The notes under the pieces are model-generated. The model searched no databases. It was not told the DNA's origin and worked only from the letters and a program-made list of their open reading frames with translations. A stretch of 64,000 nucleotides of DNA from Enterococcus mundtii (GTDB lineage: Bacteria > Bacillota > Bacilli > Lactobacillales > Enterococcaceae), in contig NZ_CP018061.1 of the NCBI RefSeq assembly GCF_002813755.1, positions 1,168,001-1,232,000 on the forward strand, given 5' to 3'. Positions 56,779 to 64,000 of the stretch are shown piece by piece (position 1 is the stretch's first letter; each line of letters opens with the position of its first letter). Position numbers and translations under genes: made by a program.

Positions 56779-58131
56779 ATGAAAGTAGTAGTAATCGGCT
56801 GTACCCATGCAGGAACAGCAGCAGTAAAAAGCATCTTAAAAAACAACCCAGAAGCAGATGTTACAGTTTATGAACGTAACGACAATGTTTCATTTTTATC
56901 TTGTGGGATCGCATTGTATGTTGGAGGCGTCGTGAAAGACCCAGCAGGCTTGTTCTATTCAAACCCTGAAGAGTTAGCTTCGTTAGGTGCGAAAGTGAAA
57001 ATGGAACATGATGTCACTGATGTTGACACAGAAAACAAACAAGTCACAGCGAAAGATTTAAAAACTGGCGAAACTGAAACAGTTTCTTATGACAAATTAG
57101 TAATGACTACTGGTTCATGGCCAATCATCCCGCCAATCAAAGGGATCGAATCTGAAAATATTCTTTTATGTAAAAACTATAACCAAGCAAACGAAATCAT
57201 TGCTAAAGCAGAAGAAGCGAAGAAAGTAGTGATCGTTGGTGGTGGTTATATTGGGATCGAATTAGTCGAAGCGTTTGTCGAGTCTGGCAAAGAAGTGACA
57301 TTGATCGATGGTTTAGATCGTATCTTGAACAAATATCTTGATAAACCATTTACGGATGTGTTAGAAAAAGAATTGGTTGATCGTGGAGTTACTTTAGCTT
57401 TAGGTGAAAACGTTTCTGAGTTCATTCCAGATGAGAATGGTAAAGTAAAACAAGTAACTACAGCTAGCCAAACATTTGATGCGGATATGGTTATTTTGTG
57501 TGTTGGTTTCAGACCAAATACAAAATTAGTAGAAGGTAAAGTAGAAACATTGCCAAATGGCGCAATCAAAGTAAATGAGTACATGCAAACAAGCAATCCA
57601 GATATTTTTGCAGCGGGCGATTCAGCAGTTGTCAATTATAACCCAAGTGGTACGCAAAACTACATTCCTTTAGCAACAAATGCGGTCCGTCAAGGATTGT
57701 TAGTAGGAAACAATTTAACAGAGCAAAAAATGGCTTACCGTGGAACACAAGGAACTTCTGGTTTGTACTTATTTGGTTGGACAATCGGTTCAACAGGTGT
57801 GACAACAGAAAGTGCCCCAATGAATAACTTGGATGTCCAAGCAACACTATTCGAAGATAACTATCGTCCAGAATTCATGCCAACGACTGAAAAAGTCATG
57901 ATGGAACTAGTATATGAAAAAGGAACAAATCGTATCGTAGGTGCACAATTCATGTCTAAATACGACATCACTCAATCTGCTAATACGATGTCATTAGCGG
58001 TTCAAAATAAAATGACTGTTGAAGACTTAGCTCTTTCAGACTTCTTCTTCCAACCTCATTTTGACCGTCCTTGGAACTACTTGAATCTTCTTGCACAAGC
58101 AGCTCTAGGAGAAATCGAGACAGCTCAATAA
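56779..58131 (+). CDS. nox: NADH oxidase, water-forming
   Basis: A 450-residue FAD enzyme that reduces oxygen to water using NADH. The redox-active Cys42 lies in SFLSCGIALYVGG, NAD binding is VVIVGGGYIGIELVEAF and FAD binding is IFAAGDSA. The CoA-disulfide-reductase relatives share these motifs; length and N-terminus fit NOX. GGAGGGACACAC precedes the ATG at 56779. Confidence 0.93.
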   Translation: MKVVVIGCTHAGTAAVKSILKNNPEADVTVYERNDNVSFLSCGIALYVGGVVKDPAGLFYSNPEELASLGAKVKMEHDVTDVDTENKQVTAKDLKTGETETVSYDKLVMTTGSWPIIPPIKGIESENILLCKNYNQANEIIAKAEEAKKVVIVGGGYIGIELVEAFVESGKEVTLIDGLDRILNKYLDKPFTDVLEKELVDRGVTLALGENVSEFIPDENGKVKQVTTASQTFDADMVILCVGFRPNTKLVEGKVETLPNGAIKVNEYMQTSNPDIFAAGDSAVVNYNPSGTQNYIPLATNAVRQGLLVGNNLTEQKMAYRGTQGTSGLYLFGWTIGSTGVTTESAPMNNLDVQATLFEDNYRPEFMPTTEKVMMELVYEKGTNRIVGAQFMSKYDITQSANTMSLAVQNKMTVEDLALSDFFFQPHFDRPWNYLNLLAQAALGEIETAQ

Positions 58132-58149
58132 TTTGTCAAAGTGTCATAG

Positions 58150-58195
58150 AAGAACCATCTGGAAGCAATATTGTTTCCAGACGGTTCTTTTTTTT
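58150..58195 (+). terminator. Terminator after nox
   Basis: AGAACC-TCTGGAA and TTCCAGA-GGTTCT arms with a long T-run. Confidence 0.88.
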
Positions 58196-58391
58196 GGAAC
58201 TCAACCGGCTATTTAAAGGTCAAAATTTTTTATTGACACTTTTTGTTTTATTTCTCACGAGACAGGAATGGTTTGTTGCAGACTTCACCAGTTGCAATTA
58301 GTTGTTTTCCTTTGTTTTTTTTGTCAAAATAATAGATGTAATTAATTTCCAACAAAGCAGATGTAGTGAGTTGGACTAGAGGAGGATCATT

Positions 58392-58682
58392 ATGGAAAAA
58401 GAATATTTTGTACAGCAGGATAATTTTATTGAAGATTACAAAAAGGTGACAGGCAGTGAAACGATCGATATTGATTCTTTAGCAGAAGAAGTGATCAATC
58501 AATTAAACGAAACCCAAGCAGAAGAATTCGTTTTATCTGGTGATGAAACAAAAGATGGTGAGGATCATCAATTCCCATTTAGTCGACGGATCTATACCGA
58601 TGAAAATGATGGAACATTGAATACAGAGTATACGTATGAAGGACAACCATACGAGCTACGAACGGATGACGAGGTACAATAA
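58392..58682 (+). CDS. Hypothetical acidic protein
   Basis: A 96-residue, strongly acidic soluble protein with no recognised domain. GAGGAGGATCATT precedes the ATG. Highly acidic N-terminal and middle regions (ETIDIDSLAEEVINQL, SGDETKDGEDHQ). Own transcript, ended by the hairpin at 58718. Confidence 0.65.
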   Translation: MEKEYFVQQDNFIEDYKKVTGSETIDIDSLAEEVINQLNETQAEEFVLSGDETKDGEDHQFPFSRRIYTDENDGTLNTEYTYEGQPYELRTDDEVQ

Positions 58683-58717
58683 TAAACGTTCTATCGATCG
58701 TGCGCGTCATTCTCTAA

Positions 58718-58782
58718 GCTGCTTGTAAAGATATGAGACCTTTTTATAGAGGAGAGCATATCCTAGTACAAGCAGCATTTTC
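58718..58782 (+). terminator. Long hairpin, probable terminator
   Basis: GCTGCTTGTA-AAGATATG pairs with CATATC-TAGTACAAGCAGC and is followed by ATTTTCTT. Confidence 0.6.
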
Positions 58783-58915
58783 TTCTGATGTACATATATT
58801 CCGAAAAGTGAAATGCAATATAAAAATCACTAAAACATTTTAAAAAAATTCAAATAATCCTTTCTTGCTTCAAATCTTGTTTTTACGTATACTAATTTTA
58901 AAGAGAGGGATAATA

Positions 58916-59620
58916 ATGTTGAATTTAGAAAACTATTTAAAAGCTGGTCAAACGATCGTTTCCAATCTTTTGCTTAAAAATTATCATCGTATTGGCTTAC
59001 AAGCAGATGAATTTTTATTTATATTACAGTTGCATATGGCGCAATCAGAAGGTGATTCATTCCCGGATCTGATGAATATTTCCCAGAATATGGGTGTCAA
59101 GCAAGAAAAAGTTTTTCAAATTTTGAATCGATTGGTCAGTGGTCATTTCATAGCGATCGAAACGACACTTATCGATGGACGTAAAGCGGATCGCTATGAT
59201 TTGACACCAACGTATGTGCATTTAGAAAGATTATTAGAAAAAGACTCTCTAAAGCAAGAAGAAGAAGTCCAAGAAAAAACGACACGTTCAGTCTATCAAT
59301 TATTTGAACAAGAGTTTGGACGTCCCTTATCCTCTATTGAATTCCAACGGATCGGACAGTGGTTGGAAGAGGATCATTATCATCCTGAGATTTTGAAACT
59401 AGCTTTACGGGAGGCTGTATTGAACCAAGCGTATAGTTTCAATTATATCGACCGTATCTTATTATCTTGGGAACGGAAAAATTTAAAAACCAAACAGCAA
59501 GTAGAAGAAGATCAAAAACGCAGAAAGCAGCAACTGCTTCAAAAAGAAATCGATCAGCCAGCCCAACAAGAAGAGCTGCCAAAAGTATCATTAAAGAATT
59601 GGCTGGAAGAATGGGAGTAA
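58916..59620 (+). CDS. dnaD: DnaD-type replication initiation protein
   Basis: A 234-residue primosomal protein. An N-terminal winged helix (DLMNISQNMGVKQEKVFQILNRLV) is followed by the DnaD/DnaB2 domain (YQLFEQEFGRPLSSIEFQRI, then the conserved NYIDRILLSWERKN motif). It remodels DNA at origins and restart sites. AGAGAGGGATAATA precedes the ATG at 58916. Overlaps nearly with nth, the common dnaD-nth order. Confidence 0.92.
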   Translation: MLNLENYLKAGQTIVSNLLLKNYHRIGLQADEFLFILQLHMAQSEGDSFPDLMNISQNMGVKQEKVFQILNRLVSGHFIAIETTLIDGRKADRYDLTPTYVHLERLLEKDSLKQEEEVQEKTTRSVYQLFEQEFGRPLSSIEFQRIGQWLEEDHYHPEILKLALREAVLNQAYSFNYIDRILLSWERKNLKTKQQVEEDQKRRKQQLLQKEIDQPAQQEELPKVSLKNWLEEWE

Positions 59621-59621
59621 T

Positions 59622-60287
59622 ATGTTAGGTAAACAACGTACAATGGAAGCTTTTGAGAAAATGTATGAGATGTTTCCAGAAGCGCATGGAGAATTACAAC
59701 ATAAAAATCCTTATGAATTATTGATTGCAGTCATTTTAAGCGCACAAGCGACAGATGTTTCGGTCAACAAGGCAACACCTGCTCTATTTGAAGCTTTTCC
59801 AACTCCTGAGGCGTTAGCTAAAGCCCCACTAGAAGAGATCATTCCTAAGATAAAAACAATTGGATTGTATCGAAATAAAGCCAAAAACATCAAAGCATGT
59901 GCGCAACAGCTGCTTGATCAGTTTGGAGGACAGGTTCCTCAAACAAGAGAAGAGCTTGTTTCACTACCTGGTGTAGGTAGAAAAACAGCGAATGTCGTGC
60001 TTGGAGATGCGTTTGGAGTACCAGCTATAGCAGTCGATACTCACGTAGAACGTGTGACAAAACGATTGAGGATCTGCAAATTGGATGCTTCAGTACAAGA
60101 GGTTGAACAAACATTGATGAAAAAGGTACCAGAAGATCTATGGGTAAAAACGCATCATACATTGATTTTCTTTGGGCGGTATCATTGTACTGCTAGAAGC
60201 CCACGTTGTGAAGTATGTCCTTTACTGGATATGTGCCAAGATGGGAAAATGCGAATGAAAAATCCTGCAAACAAACACTTAAAATAA
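59622..60287 (+). CDS. nth: Endonuclease III
   Basis: A 221-residue base-excision glycosylase/AP lyase. The helix-hairpin-helix LPGVGRKTANVVLG supplies the catalytic Lys and VDTHVERV the catalytic Asp. Four cysteines C-X6-C-X2-C-X5-C near the C-terminus (CTARSPRCEVCPLLDMC) hold the 4Fe-4S cluster. One base after the dnaD stop. Confidence 0.96.
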   Translation: MLGKQRTMEAFEKMYEMFPEAHGELQHKNPYELLIAVILSAQATDVSVNKATPALFEAFPTPEALAKAPLEEIIPKIKTIGLYRNKAKNIKACAQQLLDQFGGQVPQTREELVSLPGVGRKTANVVLGDAFGVPAIAVDTHVERVTKRLRICKLDASVQEVEQTLMKKVPEDLWVKTHHTLIFFGRYHCTARSPRCEVCPLLDMCQDGKMRMKNPANKHLK

Positions 60288-60289
60288 GA

Positions 60290-60452
60290 AAGAAGAGGTC
60301 ATGACAGAAGTGTTTAGCCTCGATCAATAAGGCACCATCCACGAAAATTGTTCGTCCAATTTTTGTGGATGGTGCCTTATTTCTGAATTAGTTACTTTTA
60401 TTCTTGCCATTTATTCGATTTTTGAATATGTGAGCGGAGGAAAATCCCACTT
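60290..60452 (-). repeat. Mosaic intergenic repeat, full copy, inverted
   Basis: Read on the minus strand: AGTGGGATTTTCCTCC, ATCGAATAAATGG, AAAAGTAACTAATTC, a stem with GGCACCATCCAC / GTGGATGGTGCC, and GAGGCTAAACACTTCTGTC. The stem has changed compared with the 38781 copy (GGCGCC to GGCACC), matched by the opposite arm (GGCGCC to GGTGCC), so base pairing is retained. Confidence 0.82.
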
Positions 60453-60757
60453 TTTTTGTAAAAAACAAATATTGAGAAAAACAAATGAGAGTAAAAGAAT
60501 AAATAATTGTTTATAACATTACAAGCAAATTTGCTGAATGATACAAACGAGAATTATTTCGACGAAATAAATAATAAAACATTATTAGGATGATAAAATA
60601 AATCAGTTATTTTATTATGATGTTTTTATAAAATAAGTATATTAGAATCAGGAAATTATAACACGTTTAATTTATTTATTTTATTTTAAGTATGTTATAT
60701 TTTTAGTTTTAAATAAAAGAGTTTTCTGTTAGAATTTAATTATAGAGGAGGAATTAT
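60453..60757. other. Very AT-rich intergenic, no gene
   Basis: About 300 bases with long A/T runs, no reading frame of interest. TATAAT-like hexamers occur near 60742 and serve the lipoprotein gene. Confidence 0.5.
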
Positions 60758-61333
60758 ATGATTAAAAAAACATTACTTTTATCAACTTTAGTTTTAACAA
60801 TGGCTGGATGCGCTACATCTGCCCAAGGAGAAGATACAACTAGTACAACAAATGAGTCACAGAAGGAAACACCGGTCATTACCCTTTCGGATGTAGAAGA
60901 AGCACAACAAGAATGGGCAGAGAATATTATTGCGATTGGTGAAGCTAGTTTGGAAAGTGACGAAAAAGCCGAAGAAAAAGCGCTTGAGACACTGGAAAAT
61001 CTATATGCTTACGATGACGGTCAAGTGCTCTTCAAACCAACGAAAGCTGCGGAAGTACCATTTCGTGGAACAAAAGATGAAGCACTATCTTATTTTGTTG
61101 GTGGGGACATCGCAGAAGATGGTGGATTTGCCTTAGAGCCTTGGACAGATATCCGCTTTGATAATCACGACACGATCTTGAACGGTGATACAGCGATTTC
61201 TTCAGGTGTCTATTATTTTACTTCTGGGGAAACCAACGAAGAAGTCAAAGTTGAATACACATTTGGTTATATCATGGATGAGGATGGCGACTTAAAAATT
61301 CAGTTACATCACTCAAGTGTGCCATTCGGATAA
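60758..61333 (+). CDS. Lipoprotein with SnoaL/NTF2-like domain
   Basis: A 191-residue lipoprotein: lipobox TMAGC (Cys18), then a polar linker and a domain of about 130 residues with the cone-like pattern of NTF2/SnoaL-like folds (EWAENIIAIGEASLE, LENLYAYDDGQVLFKPTKA, FDNHDTILNGDTAISSGVYYF). Function unknown. GAGGAGGAATTAT precedes the ATG. Confidence 0.72.
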   Translation: MIKKTLLLSTLVLTMAGCATSAQGEDTTSTTNESQKETPVITLSDVEEAQQEWAENIIAIGEASLESDEKAEEKALETLENLYAYDDGQVLFKPTKAAEVPFRGTKDEALSYFVGGDIAEDGGFALEPWTDIRFDNHDTILNGDTAISSGVYYFTSGETNEEVKVEYTFGYIMDEDGDLKIQLHHSSVPFG

Positions 61334-61872
61334 GAAAAGATGTATGGTTAAATCAACAAAATGACTGACTATCCTGCTTGATCTTTTAACACTTCCACCA
61401 TGTAAGATTGATACATAATGTAGGATAGTCAAACGAATCATCGCAATAAATTATCAGCACTAACTGAAATGATTTTAAGCAATATTTGTAAAGCAACTGG
61501 AGGATCAAACGAGGCAACTCGTTGGTTCTTCAGTTTTTTTGCTAGGTATCGCATGCAAATAAATCAATAAATTTCTCTTAAATTTATTGGAATAAAATAA
61601 ATTCAAGAATATAATTATTGGAATTTTATGCAGAAATATTCTAATATTAAATTGTACTTGTTTTTTTATAATAGTTATTTTAGGTTATCGCTTAAAAGCG
61701 AACGAAGGTTTACACCGTTCTCATGTCAAATAATTACTATAAATCAACAAGTATCTTTTATTTTCTGAATAGTAAGAATATTTTTGCTATTTAAAAATGA
61801 CAAGGAAAGATTGAGGTGATGTTATACTATTTGAATTTTACATTTCAACTATAGATTGAGGAGAAAATAAAT
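61334..61872. other. Long intergenic region
   Basis: About 540 bases without a gene. It contains inverted arms GACTATCCT (61367) and AGGATAGTC (61430) with inner partial pairing, the terminator at 61495-61540, and the AT-rich promoter region of the Mga-type gene. Confidence 0.5.
61495..61540 (+). terminator. Terminator
   Basis: AACTGGAGGATCAAACGAG / CTCGTTGGTTCTTCAGTT with T-run. Confidence 0.82.
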
Positions 61873-63369
61873 ATGCTGCCAGATAAATTAATATTATTAT
61901 TCATTACAAAAACACAATTTTTACAAATGAAGGTATTAAAAGAAATGAAACATGGAGCAGTCTCAATAAAAAAGCTGGAAGATGAAATGGATCTAACAAA
62001 AAGACAAGCAAGAAAGATACTTCAAAATTTGATGAGAGAATATGAAGAAATCGGATTCTCAAAAAAAACGCACACCTCTTTGATTCTAGATAAAGATGAA
62101 TTGCGTTGTATGCCACAACTAACCGATACGGAATATCTCGAATTGATCAATATTTTCCAAGAAAGATATTTTGCAGAATCAAATTTATATCAGACATTGT
62201 TATATGTGTTGGAAAAAAGGAAATTCAGTGTTTCAGATATTGCAAAATATCTAATCTATAGTGAGTCACATGTATACAAACTTTTAGGAAAGTTGAAAGA
62301 ATTGTTTCAATTATTAAAAATCGATATTCGATTGATGAAGATCAATGAAACATTGATTGAATTAACAGGTAGTGAATCTACTATACGTATGTTGCATTAT
62401 CTGGGGATTGCTGTCATTTCAAAAGGAAACTATTGGCTGTTCAAAACGATTACTCAAGAAGAAGTGATCGATTTCCGGTTGTCAATCAACTTTGATCATT
62501 ACGAAAATTTATCTCCGCTTGGGAAAAAGCGTATCAACTATTTATTAGCGGTCTGTTTGATATCATTGAAAAACGGGTACCAAATCCATGATCTACCCTC
62601 AGAACTCGTAGAGCTAGGAGAAACAGTCTATAAGGAGGAGATGGATGCGTGTTTAGAAAAGCTGACTGTCAAAAAGATGATAGATGGAACAAATTCACGA
62701 AATGAATGTATCCATTTCGCCTTTCTATCCAACTATTTTGCACAAGATTTAAATAAGAAAGAAGAAAAAGAAGAACTGGGGAGAAAGCTAGGGGAGCTAA
62801 AGAAGAATTCGATCGTCACCAAATGTAAAAAATTACTTATGTGCATGATTGATTACTTTCATATACCAGAAACGATTTTTTATCAATTACTCTATTATTT
62901 GACAAACAAATTAGTCACTATCCATCATTTGGAATTATATAAATTTATGCCTATATACCATGATGCACTACCAACAAATCGTTATGGGTCCTATATAGAG
63001 CGTTGCATCGATAAAAACTTAAAATCTTACCAAAATGAGCCTTCTTACAATCACATCAAAAATAGTTTTGTGCAAGTCATCTTAGGAAGCTTGGTCTCCA
63101 ACAGTCTTAAATCTGAACATAAAGTTTATGTGGAATTTTTTAACCTTCCAGAATCTAAAAATATAGTCGAAAATGTTATTACACATTACTACAATAATAA
63201 ACGAATAAAAATCGTAGAATCGTATCATCATGCTGATATCGTTATTTCGGATACCCATGGATACGAAGATAAAGATTTATTTTATTTTAAGCATATCTCA
63301 GATAAGGATTCATGGACGAGGTTGGGATCGTATTTTAATAAAGTCATCGTAAATACGTACAAATTTTGA
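61873..63369 (+). CDS. Mga-family transcriptional regulator
   Basis: A 498-residue regulator. The N-terminal winged helices (SIKKLEDEMDLTKRQARKILQNL at about 30-53 and FSVSDIAKYLIYSESHVYKLLGKLK near 117-141) match the HTH_Mga domains, followed by PRD-like helical repeats and a C-terminal EIIB-like region (KVYVEFFNLPESKNIVENVI). Mga regulators respond to phosphotransferase signals and control surface genes. GAGGAGAAAATAAAT precedes the ATG. The LPMO gene lies 261 bases downstream in the same direction. Confidence 0.88.
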   Translation: MLPDKLILLFITKTQFLQMKVLKEMKHGAVSIKKLEDEMDLTKRQARKILQNLMREYEEIGFSKKTHTSLILDKDELRCMPQLTDTEYLELINIFQERYFAESNLYQTLLYVLEKRKFSVSDIAKYLIYSESHVYKLLGKLKELFQLLKIDIRLMKINETLIELTGSESTIRMLHYLGIAVISKGNYWLFKTITQEEVIDFRLSINFDHYENLSPLGKKRINYLLAVCLISLKNGYQIHDLPSELVELGETVYKEEMDACLEKLTVKKMIDGTNSRNECIHFAFLSNYFAQDLNKKEEKEELGRKLGELKKNSIVTKCKKLLMCMIDYFHIPETIFYQLLYYLTNKLVTIHHLELYKFMPIYHDALPTNRYGSYIERCIDKNLKSYQNEPSYNHIKNSFVQVILGSLVSNSLKSEHKVYVEFFNLPESKNIVENVITHYYNNKRIKIVESYHHADIVISDTHGYEDKDLFYFKHISDKDSWTRLGSYFNKVIVNTYKF

Positions 63370-63630
63370 CAACCGATTGACTAAATAACATAATCAGATA
63401 CAATGAATCGAAGTTATTTGCCAAATCTGTTTATCATCTCTTGGTTTAAATGAACAATAACTGAATAATAGTTTTGTTTTTCACAAGATATAAATATTTA
63501 TATATAAGTGTTTATTTGTATATAATACACTATATTGTGATTAATTGAACAATATAAGGTCGCTATTTTTAAATAAGTTATTATGTTATAAAAATAATGT
63601 AACAAAAAAATATTGGAAGGAAGGTATGAT

Positions 63631-64000
63631 ATGAAAAAAAGATTATTGGGTAGTGTGGTATTGGTTTTAAGTCTAGGAGGAATAATTTTTGGTGCGACAA
63701 AAGATGTTTCTGCACATGGGTATGTAAGGGAGCCAATTAGTCGAGGATACCAAGGGTCATTAGATGCCCGCACCAACTGGACTGCAGCATTTCAGAAGTA
63801 TGGGGCAGTGATCAATGAGCCACAATCTTTAGAAGCATTGAAAGGCTTCCCAGTAGCAGGACCAGCGGATGGACGAATTGCTTCTGCAAATGGCGCATTA
63901 GGTTTTCAGTTAGATCAACAAACAGCAACTTTATGGACAAAGCAAGATATCAGTACTGGTCCTAATAATTTCACTTGGCATTTTACGGCAAATCACCGGA
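63631..64000 (+). CDS. AA10 lytic polysaccharide monooxygenase (5' end)
   Basis: The first 123 codons of a secreted LPMO. A signal peptide ends at SA28 so the mature protein starts with His29 (HGYVREPISRGYQG), the copper-binding histidine brace residue needed for activity. It oxidises chitin or related glycans. GGAAGGAAGGTATGAT precedes the ATG. Truncated by the window edge; later binding domains are not visible. Confidence 0.92.
   Translation, partial: MKKRLLGSVVLVLSLGGIIFGATKDVSAHGYVREPISRGYQGSLDARTNWTAAFQKYGAVINEPQSLEALKGFPVAGPADGRIASANGALGFQLDQQTATLWTKQDISTGPNNFTWHFTANHR

Noticed and set aside
1..64000. tRNA, rRNA, CRISPR array or prophage
   Set aside because: No cloverleaf-like sequence, no regular spaced direct repeats and no phage structural genes were recognised. 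Small or divergent elements could still be missed by eye.

Overview
The window reads as low-GC Firmicute chromosome and is almost certainly Enterococcus. The overall gene set (RexAB, a Mga-type regulator beside a lytic polysaccharide monooxygenase, NADH oxidase, an RNase PH/ITPase fusion, FabT-type operators, an enterococcal-style T-box before pheST) suggests the E. faecium/hirae/durans/mundtii side of the genus, although species cannot be fixed from this stretch alone. Most of it is ordinary core genome. No rRNA, tRNA, insertion sequence, prophage or CRISPR array was seen.

Region by region. 1-5,700 is a small accessory-looking stretch: a SufT-like protein, an IS1096-passenger-like protein, a decayed GNAT gene with a tiny upstream partner, a nucleotidyltransferase-like gene, an ASCH plus GNAT pair, a broken hypothetical gene, another GNAT gene and a membrane-anchored XRE regulator. 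5,700-13,500 holds single-gene units: arsenate reductase, a ClbS/DfsB-like protein, an Apf-like LysM wall protein, a universal stress protein, several small hypotheticals, a C39-like peptidase and a nitroreductase. 13,800-31,200 holds the peptide transporter dtpT (with a CodY box), rexB-rexA, an HxlR regulator, the T-box-controlled pheS-pheT operon, trpS on the opposite strand and a four-gene polar amino-acid ABC transporter. 31,300-34,700 is murI / RNase PH-RdgB fusion / phosphodiesterase / c-di-AMP-binding-like CBS protein. 34,900-46,900 holds an MscS channel, ilvE, divergent fabI and fabZ-like genes with FabT operators, a secreted cyclophilin, a MupG-like enzyme, an alpha/beta hydrolase, obgE, and an rnz-SDR-LapA operon. 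47,000-56,400 carries recJ-apt, an SOS locus (lexA plus a small membrane-protein gene with two perfect LexA boxes in its promoter), DUF896, tkt, a GH73/LysM autolysin with four phased WalR-like repeats, cysK and perR. 56,500-64,000 holds nox, dnaD-nth, a lipoprotein, a Mga-family regulator and the 5' end of an AA10 LPMO gene.

How the parts fit together. Cell-wall genes (two LysM proteins, GH73, MurI, MupG, LPMO) and genome-maintenance genes (RexAB, RecJ, LexA, Nth, DnaD, RdgB domain) are prominent. Regulatory DNA is unusually legible: LexA, FabT, CodY, WalR-like, HxlR-type and T-box signals can each be read directly.

The signals most worth pursuing are (1) a 72-residue two-helix membrane protein next to lexA whose promoter spacer is itself a perfect LexA box, with a second perfect box at the start site, in a genome segment lacking the yneA gene normally found beside lexA; (2) a mosaic noncoding repeat family with compensatory stem changes between copies; and (3) four 11-bp-phased repeats upstream of the GH73 autolysin.
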